DNA from: Gammaproteobacteria bacterium
GTDB taxonomy: Bacteria; Pseudomonadota; Gammaproteobacteria; UBA6429; Thiohalophilaceae
NCBI GenBank assembly: GCA_030617815.1
Contig: JAUWUS010000004.1
Coordinates: 1-64,000 of the forward strand
DNA: 64,000 bases
Direction: 5' to 3'
The notes beneath the pieces are model-generated. The model ran no database searches. It saw only the letters and a list, made by a program, of their open reading frames with translations, and had not been told where the DNA came from. Both the position numbers and the translations under genes were made by a program. Numbering within the stretch: the first letter of the stretch is position 1; each line of letters opens with the position of its first letter. Positions 1 to 8,832 of this stretch are shown here, in pieces.

Positions 1-540
1 AAAGTCTTTAAGTGTCGCAGTGACAGTAACGTGTGAACGTTGGTTGTGCGCACCATAGTCTGATATTTTTTTGGAACAAGGACAAAGGCTGGTAACAGGG
101 ACTAATACCTTCAAAGTAAATTGGTTGTCGCCATTAACAAAGTCACCAATAAAAGTAACATCATAATCCATTAAGCTCATAACACCTGATGCAGGGGCTT
201 TTTTATTAACGAAATAAGGAAAGTTCATTTCAACATGACCTGAATCGGCTTCTAAGCGTTCAGTCATTTCCACCATCATATCTTTAAATGATTTAACAGA
301 AATTTCACGTTCGTGGTTATTTAAAATTTCCACAAAGCGAGACATGTGTGTGCCTTTAAAATTATGCGGCAGGTTTACATACATATTAAAGTTAGCAATA
401 GTGTGTTGTTCACCACCAGTACGATCTGCAACACGAACAGGATGACGAATATCTTTGATTCCTACCTTATTAATAGGGATCTGACGGGTGTCTTTACTAC
501 TTTGTACGTCTTCCATTGGTGCTTTTTTTTCTTGGTTCAT
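1..540 (-). CDS. folE2: GTP cyclohydrolase FolE2 (type IB), partial
   Basis: Converts GTP to 7,8-dihydroneopterin triphosphate, the first step toward folate and queuosine; FolE2 is the metal-flexible alternative to FolE. The window edge removes the C-terminal part: 180 residues are present, against about 300 usual for the family. The family motif [18 protein letters not shown] lies near residues 152-169 and holds the catalytic-region cysteines Cys153 and Cys155. Translation starts at ATG 540, 37 bases downstream of the queD stop on the same strand, so it is probably the last or near-last gene of a leftward xseB-ispA-dxs-queD-folE2 operon. The identity is recognised from the motif. Whether another GTP cyclohydrolase exists cannot be seen here. 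Confidence 0.9.
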   Translation of the reverse strand, partial: MNQEKKAPMEDVQSSKDTRQIPINKVGIKDIRHPVRVADRTGGEQHTIANFNMYVNLPHNFKGTHMSRFVEILNNHEREISVKSFKDMMVEMTERLEADSGHVEMNFPYFVNKKAPASGVMSLMDYDVTFIGDFVNGDNQFTLKVLVPVTSLCPCSKKISDYGAHNQRSHVTVTATLKDF

Positions 541-577
541 GGTTCTAAGTTTCCAATTCAATCGCGGTTACAGATTA

Positions 578-958
578 CTAGTCTTCAGTGTAGGTAACAC
601 TGGCTCTGTCTGTTTCCCATAAAGTAACAGCACTAACTTTGATACCATCCGTATTTAATTGTTTAGCTAACTCGCTGTATAAATATTCTGAAATATTTTC
701 TGCCGTTGGATTAATCTTATCGAACGGTGGAATATCATTCAGGTTGCGATGATCCAGTTTTCCGATGAGTTCTCTCGTGGCATCTTTAATCACTTTAAAA
801 TCCATGCCCATACCAACACTATCAAGTGTTGTTGCTGTCACTTTAACTTCAACTTTCCAGTTATGTCCGTGCAGTCGGTTACATACACCTTCATAGTCGC
901 GAAGGAGGTGAGCGGCGGCAAAATCCAAAAGGATTTTCATTGTATATCGTTTAGTCAT
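578..958 (-). CDS. queD: 6-carboxy-5,6,7,8-tetrahydropterin synthase (QueD/PTPS family)
   Basis: Converts dihydroneopterin triphosphate to 6-carboxytetrahydropterin, the second step of queuosine (7-deazaguanine) synthesis in the cytoplasm. It is 126 residues, normal for QueD. The zinc-binding histidine and HGH motif are visible, and the catalytic-type Cys is in CNRLHGHNW. It follows dxs by 26 bases and precedes folE2, which makes its substrate, so the pair forms a two-step pathway module. ATG 958 is used here; ATG 940 (MKILLDF) is a possible alternative start. The PTPS superfamily also contains pterin synthases of other pathways. QueD is favoured because queA and tgt lie at 21.9-24.2 kb. Confidence 0.88.
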   Translation of the reverse strand: MTKRYTMKILLDFAAAHLLRDYEGVCNRLHGHNWKVEVKVTATTLDSVGMGMDFKVIKDATRELIGKLDHRNLNDIPPFDKINPTAENISEYLYSELAKQLNTDGIKVSAVTLWETDRASVTYTED

Positions 959-984
959 AATACTTGAGTAATCAGGTTGGGAAT

Positions 985-2877
985 TTAAGCGAGTGTGACA
1001 TGTTTTGCAAGTTCTTCTGTGTCCAGAAAGTCTTCAATGGCGCGCAGTATACCAGAAGTGGATAATCCTGCATCAGCCAGAATCTGTTCTCGGCTGGCGT
1101 GTTCCATGAAAATATCCGGTAAACCAAGGTTTAATACGCGATTTTGGCACTGTTGCTTGAGTAAGACCTCATTTACTGCACTGCCTGCGCCCCCCATAAC
1201 TGCATTATCTTCAAGGGTAACAATAATGTCGTGTTGGCTGGCAAGCTTGAGTAGCAGGTCTTCATCCAGGGGTTTTACAAAGCGCATGTTGGCAATGGTT
1301 GCATTTAGCTTTTCGGCAACGTCCAGTCCGTCTGCTAAAACACTGCCAAATGAGAGAATTGCGATATTTTTGCCTTTGCGGCAAATTTCAGCTTTGCCAA
1401 TGGGCAATGTTTCAAGTTCTGTGCTTATTTTGCTATCAGGGCCAGTACCACGAGGATAACGTACGGCTGAGGGACTATTGAGTTTAAAGCCCGTGCTCAA
1501 CATTTGCCTACATTCATTTTCATCGCTTGGCGTCATAATGGTCATGTTGGGAATGCAGCGTAAATAACTAATATCAAAGCTTCCGGCATGCGTTGCGCCA
1601 TCGGGGCCAACGACACCGGCACGATCAATCGCAAATAAAACAGGTAAACTCTGTAATGCAACATCATGGATTAGCTGATCATACGCACGCTGTAAAAAGG
1701 TGGAGTAAATGGCCACTACCGGTTTTAAACCATCACAGGCCATGCCTGCGGCGACAGTAACGGCATGTTGTTCCGCAATGCCTACATCAAAATAGCGTTC
1801 TGGAAATTGCTCTGAGAATTCGACTAAGCCTGAGCCTTCTCGCATTGCCGGGGTAATGGCAACGAGTTTGTCATCGGCTTTGGCCATATCACAGAGCCAT
1901 TGACCAAAGATCTGGGTGTAAGTTGGTGATTTTACAGAGGATTTTTCAAGTTTACCGGATTCCGGGCAAAATTTACCGACACCGTGATAAGCAATAGGGT
2001 TTTCTTCTGCCGGGGTATAGCCTTTGCCTTTTTTGGTCACAATATGCAGGAATTGAGGGCCGTGAAGCTCACGCATGTTACTCAGGGTTTTAACCAGGGT
2101 ATCCATATCATGTCCATCAATGGGACCGATATAGTTAAACCCCAGTTCTTCGAATAACGTACCTGGGATGACCATGCCTTTCATATGCTCTTCCGTACGA
2201 CGGGCAAGCTCCCATACCGATGGCATTTTACCGAGGACTTTTTTACTGCCCTCACGCATGCTGGAATACAATTTCCCTGAGAGTAATTTTGCCAGGTAAT
2301 TCGACATGCCGCCGACATTAGGTGAAATCGACATATCATTGTCATTCAAAATAACCAGCAAATTCGCATCTAAATCACCGGCGTGATTCAGTGCTTCAAA
2401 CGCCATACCTGCGGTTAATGCGCCATCGCCAATAATGGCTGCCACCCGTCGATCACTGTTTTGATGTTTTGCAGCAATGGCCATGCCCAGAGCGGCACTG
2501 ATTGATGTGCTTGAATGGCCTACACCAAAGGTATCGTAAGGACTCTCTTCACGACGAGGAAAGCCGCTGAGGCCATCTTTTGTCCGTATTGTGGACATTT
2601 GATCCCGACGTCCAGTGAGAATTTTATGCGGGTAACTTTGGTGGCCTACATCCCAAATTAACCGATCATCCGGGGTATTAAATACATGATGTAAGGCAAC
2701 GGTGAGCTCGATTGTACCCAGACCAGAAGATAAATGGCCACCGGATTTACTCACAGATTGAATAATAAATTCACGTAACTCGTTCGCTAGTTCAGTTAGC
2801 TCAGCAAGAGACAGTTCCTTCATTTGTGAAGGGTTATCAATTTTTTGGAGTAGGGATTGTGTATTTTGTTCGGTCAT
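985..2877 (-). CDS. dxs: 1-deoxy-D-xylulose-5-phosphate synthase
   Basis: Thiamine diphosphate-dependent condensation of pyruvate and glyceraldehyde 3-phosphate, the entry step of the MEP isoprenoid pathway. It is 630 residues, close to E. coli Dxs (620). The thiamine-binding GDG motif is at residues 150-152, and the transketolase-like pyrimidine domain carries [12 protein letters not shown] around residue 370. It starts at ATG 2877. It is transcribed after ispA, with a 91-base gap, and before queD, the usual xseB-ispA-dxs arrangement. The product also feeds thiamine and pyridoxal synthesis. Nothing is unusual in the sequence. Confidence 0.97.
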   Translation of the reverse strand: MTEQNTQSLLQKIDNPSQMKELSLAELTELANELREFIIQSVSKSGGHLSSGLGTIELTVALHHVFNTPDDRLIWDVGHQSYPHKILTGRRDQMSTIRTKDGLSGFPRREESPYDTFGVGHSSTSISAALGMAIAAKHQNSDRRVAAIIGDGALTAGMAFEALNHAGDLDANLLVILNDNDMSISPNVGGMSNYLAKLLSGKLYSSMREGSKKVLGKMPSVWELARRTEEHMKGMVIPGTLFEELGFNYIGPIDGHDMDTLVKTLSNMRELHGPQFLHIVTKKGKGYTPAEENPIAYHGVGKFCPESGKLEKSSVKSPTYTQIFGQWLCDMAKADDKLVAITPAMREGSGLVEFSEQFPERYFDVGIAEQHAVTVAAGMACDGLKPVVAIYSTFLQRAYDQLIHDVALQSLPVLFAIDRAGVVGPDGATHAGSFDISYLRCIPNMTIMTPSDENECRQMLSTGFKLNSPSAVRYPRGTGPDSKISTELETLPIGKAEICRKGKNIAILSFGSVLADGLDVAEKLNATIANMRFVKPLDEDLLLKLASQHDIIVTLEDNAVMGGAGSAVNEVLLKQQCQNRVLNLGLPDIFMEHASREQILADAGLSTSGILRAIEDFLDTEELAKHVTLA

Positions 2878-2968
2878 AATAAGTAATGGATCATGGGCTT
2901 AGCCAGCTAAACATGCAAGCAGATTTGGTAAATAGCGTGATAAGGATTTTTTAAAGTTGTTATTTGAC

Positions 2969-3868
2969 TTAATAATCACGTTTGACGATATAGTCTGCTA
3001 ACCAGCGCAGTGGCTCGGCCTTTTCAGCAAAAATATCGAGGCTCTGATGGGCTTCTTTGTGCAATTCTGCAGCCATTTCGCGGGCACCCTCTAGACCCAA
3101 AAGTGCCGGGTAGGTGGGTTTGTTCAGGGCAATATCGGCACCTTGTGTTTTGCCTAAGGTTTCGGTATCACTGGTGACGTCTAAAATATCATCCTGAATC
3201 TGGAAGGCAAGGCCGATGCATTTGGCAAAATGGTCGAGTTTTTTAAGTTGTTTTGTATCAATTTTAGGCTGGCAGAGTGCACCCATTTTTACGCTGGCAC
3301 GTATTAGAGCACCGGTTTTATGTACATGCATGTCTTCGAGTTCAGCAATATTCAGTGATTTTCCCACTGCGGCTAGATCAATAGCCTGGCCACCGGCCAT
3401 ACCGCGTGAGCCACTGGCGACAGCTAAAGCATCAAGAATATCGAGTTTTTGTTCGGCCGGAATATTTTTAGGTAAACCATGCGCAATGGTGTGAAAGGCC
3501 AAAGACTGCAAAGCATCGCCGGCAAGAATAGCCTGGGCTTCAGTAAAGGCTTTATGGCAGGTGGGTTTGCCACGGCGTAGATCATCATCATCCATTGCCG
3601 GTAAATCATCATGTACCAGTGAATAAGCGTGGATAAATTCTACGGCACTGGCAGGTGCATCTAAAGCGGCTTCATCCGCTGCAACGGCATGACCTGCGGC
3701 ATAAACCAAAATAGGTCGTATTCGTTTGCCACCATTGAGTACCGAATAACGCATGGCTTCATGGAGTTGTGCTGGATTAATTTTTTCAGAGGGCAGCCAT
3801 TTTTCGAGACTTTTCTCTGAACGCTGGCGCCATTGTTCAATTTGTTGTTCTATATTTTCTTTATTCAC
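2969..3868 (-). CDS. ispA: Polyprenyl (farnesyl/geranyl) diphosphate synthase
   Basis: Chain-elongating trans-prenyltransferase making geranyl and farnesyl diphosphate from IPP and DMAPP. It is 299 residues, the IspA size. The first Asp-rich motif is DDLPAMDDDD (residues 87-96) and the second is QDDILD near residues 225-230. Residues upstream of the first motif (GGKRIRP) fit the IPP site. The start is GTG at 3868, in the xseB-ispA-dxs transcription unit. Motifs identify the family; product chain length is inferred from operon context and overall size. Confidence 0.95.
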   Translation of the reverse strand: MNKENIEQQIEQWRQRSEKSLEKWLPSEKINPAQLHEAMRYSVLNGGKRIRPILVYAAGHAVAADEAALDAPASAVEFIHAYSLVHDDLPAMDDDDLRRGKPTCHKAFTEAQAILAGDALQSLAFHTIAHGLPKNIPAEQKLDILDALAVASGSRGMAGGQAIDLAAVGKSLNIAELEDMHVHKTGALIRASVKMGALCQPKIDTKQLKKLDHFAKCIGLAFQIQDDILDVTSDTETLGKTQGADIALNKPTYPALLGLEGAREMAAELHKEAHQSLDIFAEKAEPLRWLADYIVKRDY

Positions 3869-3907
3869 GGGTAACTGTTCTTTTGTGTATTTACTTCTAT
3901 TTTTGAT

Positions 3908-4168
3908 TTATTCTTCTTCAAAAGGAACAAGCTCATCCTGACCGTTTTTTTCGATGAGTTGCTGAATCTTTTGTTCGGTTTCTTGTAGTGATTTTTGACA
4001 GCTACGGGTTAGAGCAATACCACGTTCAAAATCTTTTAATGAATCTTCAAGTGATTGTTCACCATGCTCCATACGCTCAACTAATGATTCAAGTTCAAGC
4101 ATAGAAGCTTCAAAGTCGAGAGATTCAGTCTTTTTAGTCGATTTTTTACTGGTTTTTTTCTTGCTCAA
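3908..4168 (-). CDS. xseB: Exodeoxyribonuclease VII small subunit
   Basis: Small subunit of exonuclease VII, which degrades single-stranded DNA with the large subunit XseA encoded at 51.3-52.7 kb. It is 86 residues, with a Lys-rich N-terminus followed by the helical family core around LESLVERMEHGEQSLEDSL. It begins with TTG at 4168, preceded by an AGGA-type ribosome site about 8 bases upstream (minus strand). No ATG gives the full family domain. It is the first gene of the leftward xseB-ispA-dxs cluster, 39 bases ahead of ispA. Confidence 0.93.
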   Translation of the reverse strand: MSKKKTSKKSTKKTESLDFEASMLELESLVERMEHGEQSLEDSLKDFERGIALTRSCQKSLQETEQKIQQLIEKNGQDELVPFEEE

Positions 4169-4271
4169 AGTATATTTCCTGCTATTTTAATATCTATAAA
4201 AACGCGGCTAAGTTAGCTTACTCGATGGTCAGCGTCAATTGCCAATATTATGCTGAAATTCAGCTTTTGTA

Positions 4272-4300
4272 TTGACAGTTTGGGCACGTTCCGCTATTTT
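4272..4300 (+). promoter_or_regulatory. Probable sigma-70 promoter for the rubrerythrin cluster
   Basis: Perfect -35 TTGACA (4272-4277), a 17-base spacer and -10 TATTTT (4295-4300) lie about 70 bases upstream of the rubrerythrin start. No other gene lies between them. Confidence 0.75.
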
Positions 4301-4309
4301 TAGCTTAAC

Positions 4310-4326
4310 TTTAGAATCAGTCTAAA
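4310..4326. promoter_or_regulatory. Inverted repeat in the rubrerythrin leader, possible operator
   Basis: TTTAGA and TCTAAA flank the 5-base spacer ATCAG, about 10 bases after the promoter's -10 box and therefore at or just downstream of the expected start of transcription. This is where a repressor could act. I cannot assign a regulator. Confidence 0.35.
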
Positions 4327-4372
4327 TGTATGAATTTATATCTATCACTTTAACAGCTAGGAGAGAAATATC

Positions 4373-4792
4373 ATGGCTTTAAAAGGAAGTAAAACAGAGC
4401 AAAGCCTCAAAGATGCTTTTGCAGGTGAGTCCCAGGCAAACCGTCGTTACCTTTATTTCGCAGCAAAAGCGGACGTAGAAGGCTATAACGATGTATCAAC
4501 TGTATTCCGTTCAACGGCAGAAGGCGAAACTGGCCATGCACATGGTCATTTGGAATATTTGGAAGAAAGTGGTGATCCAGCAACAGGTTTACCGATTGGT
4601 GGAACTGCTGATAACCTAAAATCAGCTATTGCGGGTGAAACACATGAGTACACTGATATGTACCCAGGTATGGCTAAGACTGCTCGTGAAGAAGGTTTTG
4701 ATGAAATCGCTGATTGGTTCGAAACGTTAGCGAAAGCGGAACGTTCACATGCGAACCGTTTTCAAAAAGCATTAGATTCTTTAGACGCGTAA
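4373..4792 (+). CDS. Rubrerythrin family protein (diiron domain only)
   Basis: Cytoplasmic ferritin-like diiron protein, family role peroxide reduction. It is 139 residues. Two helical halves carry metal ligands of the rubrerythrin type: EXXH-like motifs in GETGHAHGH and AERSHANRF, and early glutamate in [14 protein letters not shown]. The C-terminal rubredoxin FeS4 domain of classical rubrerythrin is absent, so electrons must come from another protein. The Fe-S protein encoded immediately downstream is an obvious candidate, as inference. A strong ribosome site (AGGAGA) precedes ATG 4373. It has its own promoter and is followed by a terminator, so readthrough may set the level of the downstream genes. 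Confidence 0.92.
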   Translation: MALKGSKTEQSLKDAFAGESQANRRYLYFAAKADVEGYNDVSTVFRSTAEGETGHAHGHLEYLEESGDPATGLPIGGTADNLKSAIAGETHEYTDMYPGMAKTAREEGFDEIADWFETLAKAERSHANRFQKALDSLDA

Positions 4793-4814
4793 GCTTTTCG
4801 ATTTTAGTGTAATA

Positions 4815-4847
4815 AATACGGGGTCTTTATTGACCCCGTATTTTTTT
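4815..4847 (+). terminator. Rho-independent terminator after rubrerythrin
   Basis: Stem AATACGGGGTC / GACCCCGTATT (4815-4825 and 4832-4842) with a short loop and a run of T at 4841-4847. It lies before the Fe-S oxidoreductase gene and so may attenuate rather than fully isolate the cluster. Confidence 0.9.
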
Positions 4848-4873
4848 AGAAATTAAAATATAGGGAATGAACC

Positions 4874-6199
4874 ATGGCCGTACGTGAAGGTAATCTTGAA
4901 GCTCCCACTCGTCATCCATTAGATTGGAAAAGTGAAAGCTTTTACGATAAAGAAAATTTGTTCCAGGAAATGGAACGCATTTTTGATCTTTGTCATGGCT
5001 GTAGACGTTGTGTCAGTTTATGTAATTCATTCCCAACTTTATTTGATTTAGTTGATGAATCCTCCACCATGGAAGTGGATGGAGTTGATAAAAAAGATTA
5101 TTGGAAGGTCGTTGATCATTGTTATCTCTGCGACCTTTGTTATATGACAAAGTGCCCGTATATCCCTCCGCACGAATGGAACCTGGATTTTCCACATGTC
5201 ATGTTACGCGCCAAGGCGGTTCAGTTTAAAGAGCAGGGCGCAAGCTTACGCAATAAAATATTATCGGCAACCGATACGGTTGGTGCCATCGTGGGGCAAC
5301 CTGTTATTGCTCAAACAGTTAATGCAGTTAATAACATTAAACCTGCACGAAAAATTATGGAAGTGACCTTAGGTATTTCTGCAAAGGCAAAGTTACCAAA
5401 ATATGAAAGTAAACCGTTTCGTAAACGTTTTACAGGAAGTACTGTCACTGAAGCAGATGCGGGTGAACTAACCAATGGCAAGGTTGCTTTGTTTGCAACC
5501 TGTTACGGTAATCGTAATGAACCCGGTATGAATGAAGACCTGGTTGCGGTACTTGAACACAATGGTGTACCGATTGTATTGGCTGAAAAAGAACAATGTT
5601 GTGGCATGCCAAAATTAGAACTAGGTGACTTAGAAGCTGTAGCGAAAGCTAAAGAAGTTAATATTCCAGTGTTAGCGAAACTGGTTGATGAAGGTTATGA
5701 TTTAATGGCTGCAGTTCCATCTTGTGTATTGATGTTTAAACAAGAATTACCATTAATGTTTCCTGATGACGAAGATGTTAAAAAAGTTCAGGCGGCATTT
5801 TATGATCCGTTTGAGTATTTAATGTTGCGCCATAAAGAAAATAAGTTAAAAACAGACTTCCCGAATGCATTAGGTAAAATTTCTTATCATGTTGCTTGTC
5901 ACTTGCGTGTACAAAACATAGGGTTAAAAACGCGTGATATGTTGAATTTGATACCGAGTACAGAAGTGCTACCGATTGAACGTTGTTCTGGACATGATGG
6001 AACCTATGCAGTGAAAAAAGAGTTTAATGCGATTGCTAATAAAATCTGCCGTCCAGTTGTTAATAAAGTAAAACAAGCTGAACCCGATTATTACACCAGT
6101 GACTGTATGATGGCAGGACACCACATTGAGAATAATTTAGATGATGGCAGCAAAGCCAAACATCCCATGACGTTGTTACGAAAAGCATATAACATTTAA
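4874..6199 (+). CDS. HdrD/GlpC-like iron-sulfur oxidoreductase
   Basis: Heterodisulfide reductase-related electron carrier of 441 residues. Two ferredoxin-type clusters sit in the N-terminal part (CHGCRRCVSLCNSFP near residue 40 and CYLCDLCYMTKCP near residue 85). Two CCG-type cysteine domains follow: one ends in EKEQCCGMP around residue 240; the second is atypical (VACHLR ... ERCSGHDG), with CSG in place of CCG. No membrane segment or flavin site is seen, so it needs partners. It sits between rubrerythrin and a DUF3501 gene, 34 bases before the latter, a conserved bacterial neighbourhood. It probably supplies electrons to the diiron protein (inference); the physiological substrate is unknown. 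Confidence 0.88.
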   Translation: MAVREGNLEAPTRHPLDWKSESFYDKENLFQEMERIFDLCHGCRRCVSLCNSFPTLFDLVDESSTMEVDGVDKKDYWKVVDHCYLCDLCYMTKCPYIPPHEWNLDFPHVMLRAKAVQFKEQGASLRNKILSATDTVGAIVGQPVIAQTVNAVNNIKPARKIMEVTLGISAKAKLPKYESKPFRKRFTGSTVTEADAGELTNGKVALFATCYGNRNEPGMNEDLVAVLEHNGVPIVLAEKEQCCGMPKLELGDLEAVAKAKEVNIPVLAKLVDEGYDLMAAVPSCVLMFKQELPLMFPDDEDVKKVQAAFYDPFEYLMLRHKENKLKTDFPNALGKISYHVACHLRVQNIGLKTRDMLNLIPSTEVLPIERCSGHDGTYAVKKEFNAIANKICRPVVNKVKQAEPDYYTSDCMMAGHHIENNLDDGSKAKHPMTLLRKAYNI

Positions 6200-6233
6200 T
6201 TGAATGATAGAAAATATTTAACAGGTTAGTAAA

Positions 6234-6818
6234 ATGACAAAATTAAAACGTGAAGGTTTAATGTCTTTAGAAGAATATTCTGAAAAACGTGCGGAATTTA
6301 GAAAAAAAGTTTTAGAACATAAGAAAACGCGTAATGTTGCTTTAGGTGAACATGCGACACTGTATTTTGAAGATGCTTTAACGATTCAATATCAAATTCA
6401 GGAAATGTTACGGATTGAAAAAATCTTTGAAGCAGAAGCGATTAACGAGGAGCTTGAAGCCTATAATCCCCTGGTGCCAGATGGCAGCAACTGGAAAGCC
6501 ACTTTCATGATTGAATATGGTGATGCTGAGGAGCGGGCAAAGGTATTAGCAACTTTGGGCGGTGTTGAAGATAAAGTTTGGGTTCAGGTGAATGGCTTTG
6601 ATAAAGTTTTTGCAATTGCTGATGAAGATATGGACCGAAATCGAGGCGAAAAAACATCGGCGGTTCATTTTATGCGTTTTGAATTAACCACAGATATGTC
6701 CACAGCAGTAAAACAGAATAAAGATATTTCAATGGGTATTGATTATGATGGGTTTGAGCAGTTAGTTAATCCAATTGCAGAACAATCACGAGTTTCATTA
6801 ATGAATGATATTCTTTGA
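6234..6818 (+). CDS. DUF3501 family protein
   Basis: Conserved protein of unknown function, 194 residues, recognised by the opening segment LMSLEEYSEKRAEFRKKV and the later IQYQIQEMLRIEKIFE. It is soluble, rich in Glu and Lys, with no signal peptide or transmembrane segment and no cysteines suggesting a metal cluster. It is the last gene of the rubrerythrin/Fe-S oxidoreductase/DUF3501 group, with a terminator directly after it. The constant association with the two redox genes points to a shared peroxide or sulfur redox role, which is inference only. Confidence 0.85.
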   Translation: MTKLKREGLMSLEEYSEKRAEFRKKVLEHKKTRNVALGEHATLYFEDALTIQYQIQEMLRIEKIFEAEAINEELEAYNPLVPDGSNWKATFMIEYGDAEERAKVLATLGGVEDKVWVQVNGFDKVFAIADEDMDRNRGEKTSAVHFMRFELTTDMSTAVKQNKDISMGIDYDGFEQLVNPIAEQSRVSLMNDIL

Positions 6819-6834
6819 AAAGGATTATTTGAAT

Positions 6835-6861
6835 AAAAGGCGAGCTTGATGCTCGCCTTTT
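6835..6861 (+). terminator. Rho-independent terminator after DUF3501
   Basis: Stem AAAAGGCGAGC / GCTCGCCTTTT around a TTGAT loop, ending in a T run; closes the redox cluster before pcnB. Confidence 0.9.
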
Positions 6862-6963
6862 TTGTTTCTGACGAGTATTTTTAGTTATCAGGTTGAAAAC
6901 TATCACTATTGTAATGTGTGAATGATATCCGTAATATCATTAGCCTTACAATATAGGTTATTT

Positions 6964-8334
6964 ATGAAATTCACTGCATTTTGGCAACGCGTTACCCGCA
7001 ATCGAAAAAATAGAAAAACTGCTCGCAATAGCAGGAGTACTGATCGCGGCGTTATCGATTCAGCACCAAATATTATCCATCGAAATGAGCATGTGCTTTC
7101 ACGAAAGGAGATGAGCGAACATGCACTGAAGGTGCTTTATCGCCTGAAAAAAGCAAGGTATGAAAGCTATTTAGTCGGTGGTGGGGTACGTGACCTGTTA
7201 TTAGGGCTACACCCAAAAGATTTTGATGTCGCGACAAATGCAACACCTGAACAGGTACGTAAATTATTTGGTAATTGCCGTTTAATTGGCCGGCGTTTTC
7301 GTTTAGCGCATGTTCATTTTGGCCGGGAAATTATTGAAGTAGCCACTTTCCGTGCATCTCATGATCAAGCTGGCGGCGAGGGAGTTACAAAGGATGGCAT
7401 GATCGTGCGTGATAACGTCTATGGCACACTTGAAGATGATGCCTGGCGTCGTGATTTTACTGTGAACGCACTGTATTACAATATCTATGATTTTTCGATT
7501 GTTGATTATACGGACGGTTTAAAAGATATAGAGAGTAAAACAATACGCATCATTGGTGATGCTAAAGAGCGCCTGCAGGAAGATCCTGTTCGTATGTTGC
7601 GTGCAATTCGTTTTGCGGCAAAGTTAAACTTTAAAATTGAAGCTTCGTTATCGACCAGCATTAAAGCAAACATTAATTTGCTTGATGGTGTTCCTGTTGC
7701 CAGATTGTTTGAAGAAGTATTAAAACTTTTTTTACATGGTCATGCGGTAGCTTCCTACGAGTTATTAAAAGAATATGATTTATTAAAACATTTATTTTTA
7801 CAAACAGCAGAGCATTTGGATGAATATGGGGACAGGTTTGTTACCCAGGCTTTAATTAATACCGATTTACGTATACAACAGAAAAAACCGATTGCACCAG
7901 CATTTTTATATGCGGCATTATTATGGCCGGCAGTTAAACATTATGCAGATGAACTTAAACAGGAAGATCTGTCTTTATTACAAATATATCAAATAGCCGG
8001 ACAAACTGTTTTAGAAAAACAATTATTACAAATTTTAATTCCCAAACGGTTTGGTATTCCAATGCGTGAAATCTGGACTATGCAAGCACGTTTAGCTTCT
8101 CGTAAAGGTAAACGGCCACTTAAATTATTACCACACCCGCGTTTTCGGGCTTCGTATGATTTTCTTTTATTGCGCGAACAGTCGGGTGAAACGCAGCTTA
8201 AAGAACTTTGTCAGTGGTGGACGGATATTCAGGAAGTAAGTGAAGAAGAACAATTAGCGATGTGTAAAAAACTTTCATCGATGAGTAAAAATAAAGGCAA
8301 ACGAAAAAAGCGTTCAAAAAAATTGGTTGAGTAA
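6964..8334 (+). CDS. pcnB: Poly(A) polymerase I
   Basis: Adds 3' poly(A) tails to RNA, promoting decay. The nucleotidyltransferase signature is LVGGGVRDLLLG followed by KDFDVATNATPEQV, and RRF motifs for substrate binding occur further on. The C-terminus is strongly basic (KNKGKRKKRSKK), typical of PcnB rather than CCA-adding enzyme. I place the start at ATG 6964 (MKFTAFWQRV). An in-frame ATG at 6922 would add 14 hydrophobic residues unlike the family. It is 10 bases upstream of folK, and the pcnB-folK pair is common in gammaproteobacteria. Confidence 0.93.
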   Translation: MKFTAFWQRVTRNRKNRKTARNSRSTDRGVIDSAPNIIHRNEHVLSRKEMSEHALKVLYRLKKARYESYLVGGGVRDLLLGLHPKDFDVATNATPEQVRKLFGNCRLIGRRFRLAHVHFGREIIEVATFRASHDQAGGEGVTKDGMIVRDNVYGTLEDDAWRRDFTVNALYYNIYDFSIVDYTDGLKDIESKTIRIIGDAKERLQEDPVRMLRAIRFAAKLNFKIEASLSTSIKANINLLDGVPVARLFEEVLKLFLHGHAVASYELLKEYDLLKHLFLQTAEHLDEYGDRFVTQALINTDLRIQQKKPIAPAFLYAALLWPAVKHYADELKQEDLSLLQIYQIAGQTVLEKQLLQILIPKRFGIPMREIWTMQARLASRKGKRPLKLLPHPRFRASYDFLLLREQSGETQLKELCQWWTDIQEVSEEEQLAMCKKLSSMSKNKGKRKKRSKKLVE

Positions 8335-8343
8335 GATAATAAA

Positions 8344-8832
8344 ATGAAAAAAGTATTTATTGGCTTAGGCAGCAATCTGGATGATCCTTTGTCTCAGCTT
8401 AAAAAAGCCATTGAATATTTAAAGCAACATGAAATGTTGAATGTTATAAATATTTCAAATTTTTACAGCAGTCCTCCAATGGGGCCGCAAGACCAGCCTG
8501 ATTTTATTAATGCTGTTGTTGAAATCGCGACAAGTTTAAGTGCTGAACAATTACTAGATGAACTACAAAAAATTGAACGCCAGCAGGGGCGTGAACGTAA
8601 GCAACATTGGGGAGCTCGGACGCTGGATCTGGATATATTATTGTACGGCAATAAAGTGATTAATACAGAGCGTTTAATTGTGCCACACAGAGGCATAAGC
8701 GAACGGAATTTTGTTTTATATCCATTAAATGATTTAGTTGAAAAAAATTTTAGAATCTCAGGATTAGGAAAAATAAATGAATTATTGGCAGCTTGCCCTA
8801 TGACTGGAATTACACGGTTAAGTGAAGTATGA
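8344..8832 (+). CDS. folK: 2-amino-4-hydroxy-6-hydroxymethyldihydropteridine pyrophosphokinase
   Basis: Transfers pyrophosphate from ATP to 6-hydroxymethyl-7,8-dihydropterin in folate synthesis. It is 162 residues. It opens with FIGLGSNLDDP, and the HPPK signature GARTLDLDILLYG is near residues 90-105, with the catalytic Asp pair. It lies directly after pcnB, and its TGA overlaps the ATG of the deoxynucleoside kinase gene by 4 bases, so translation is probably coupled. Confidence 0.96.
   Translation: MKKVFIGLGSNLDDPLSQLKKAIEYLKQHEMLNVINISNFYSSPPMGPQDQPDFINAVVEIATSLSAEQLLDELQKIERQQGRERKQHWGARTLDLDILLYGNKVINTERLIVPHRGISERNFVLYPLNDLVEKNFRISGLGKINELLAACPMTGITRLSEV

Noticed and set aside
995-1459. 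154-codon open frame on the plus strand inside dxs
   Set aside because: It is antisense to a clearly conserved gene, is Ser/Leu-rich in a way typical of shadow frames, and has no ribosome site.
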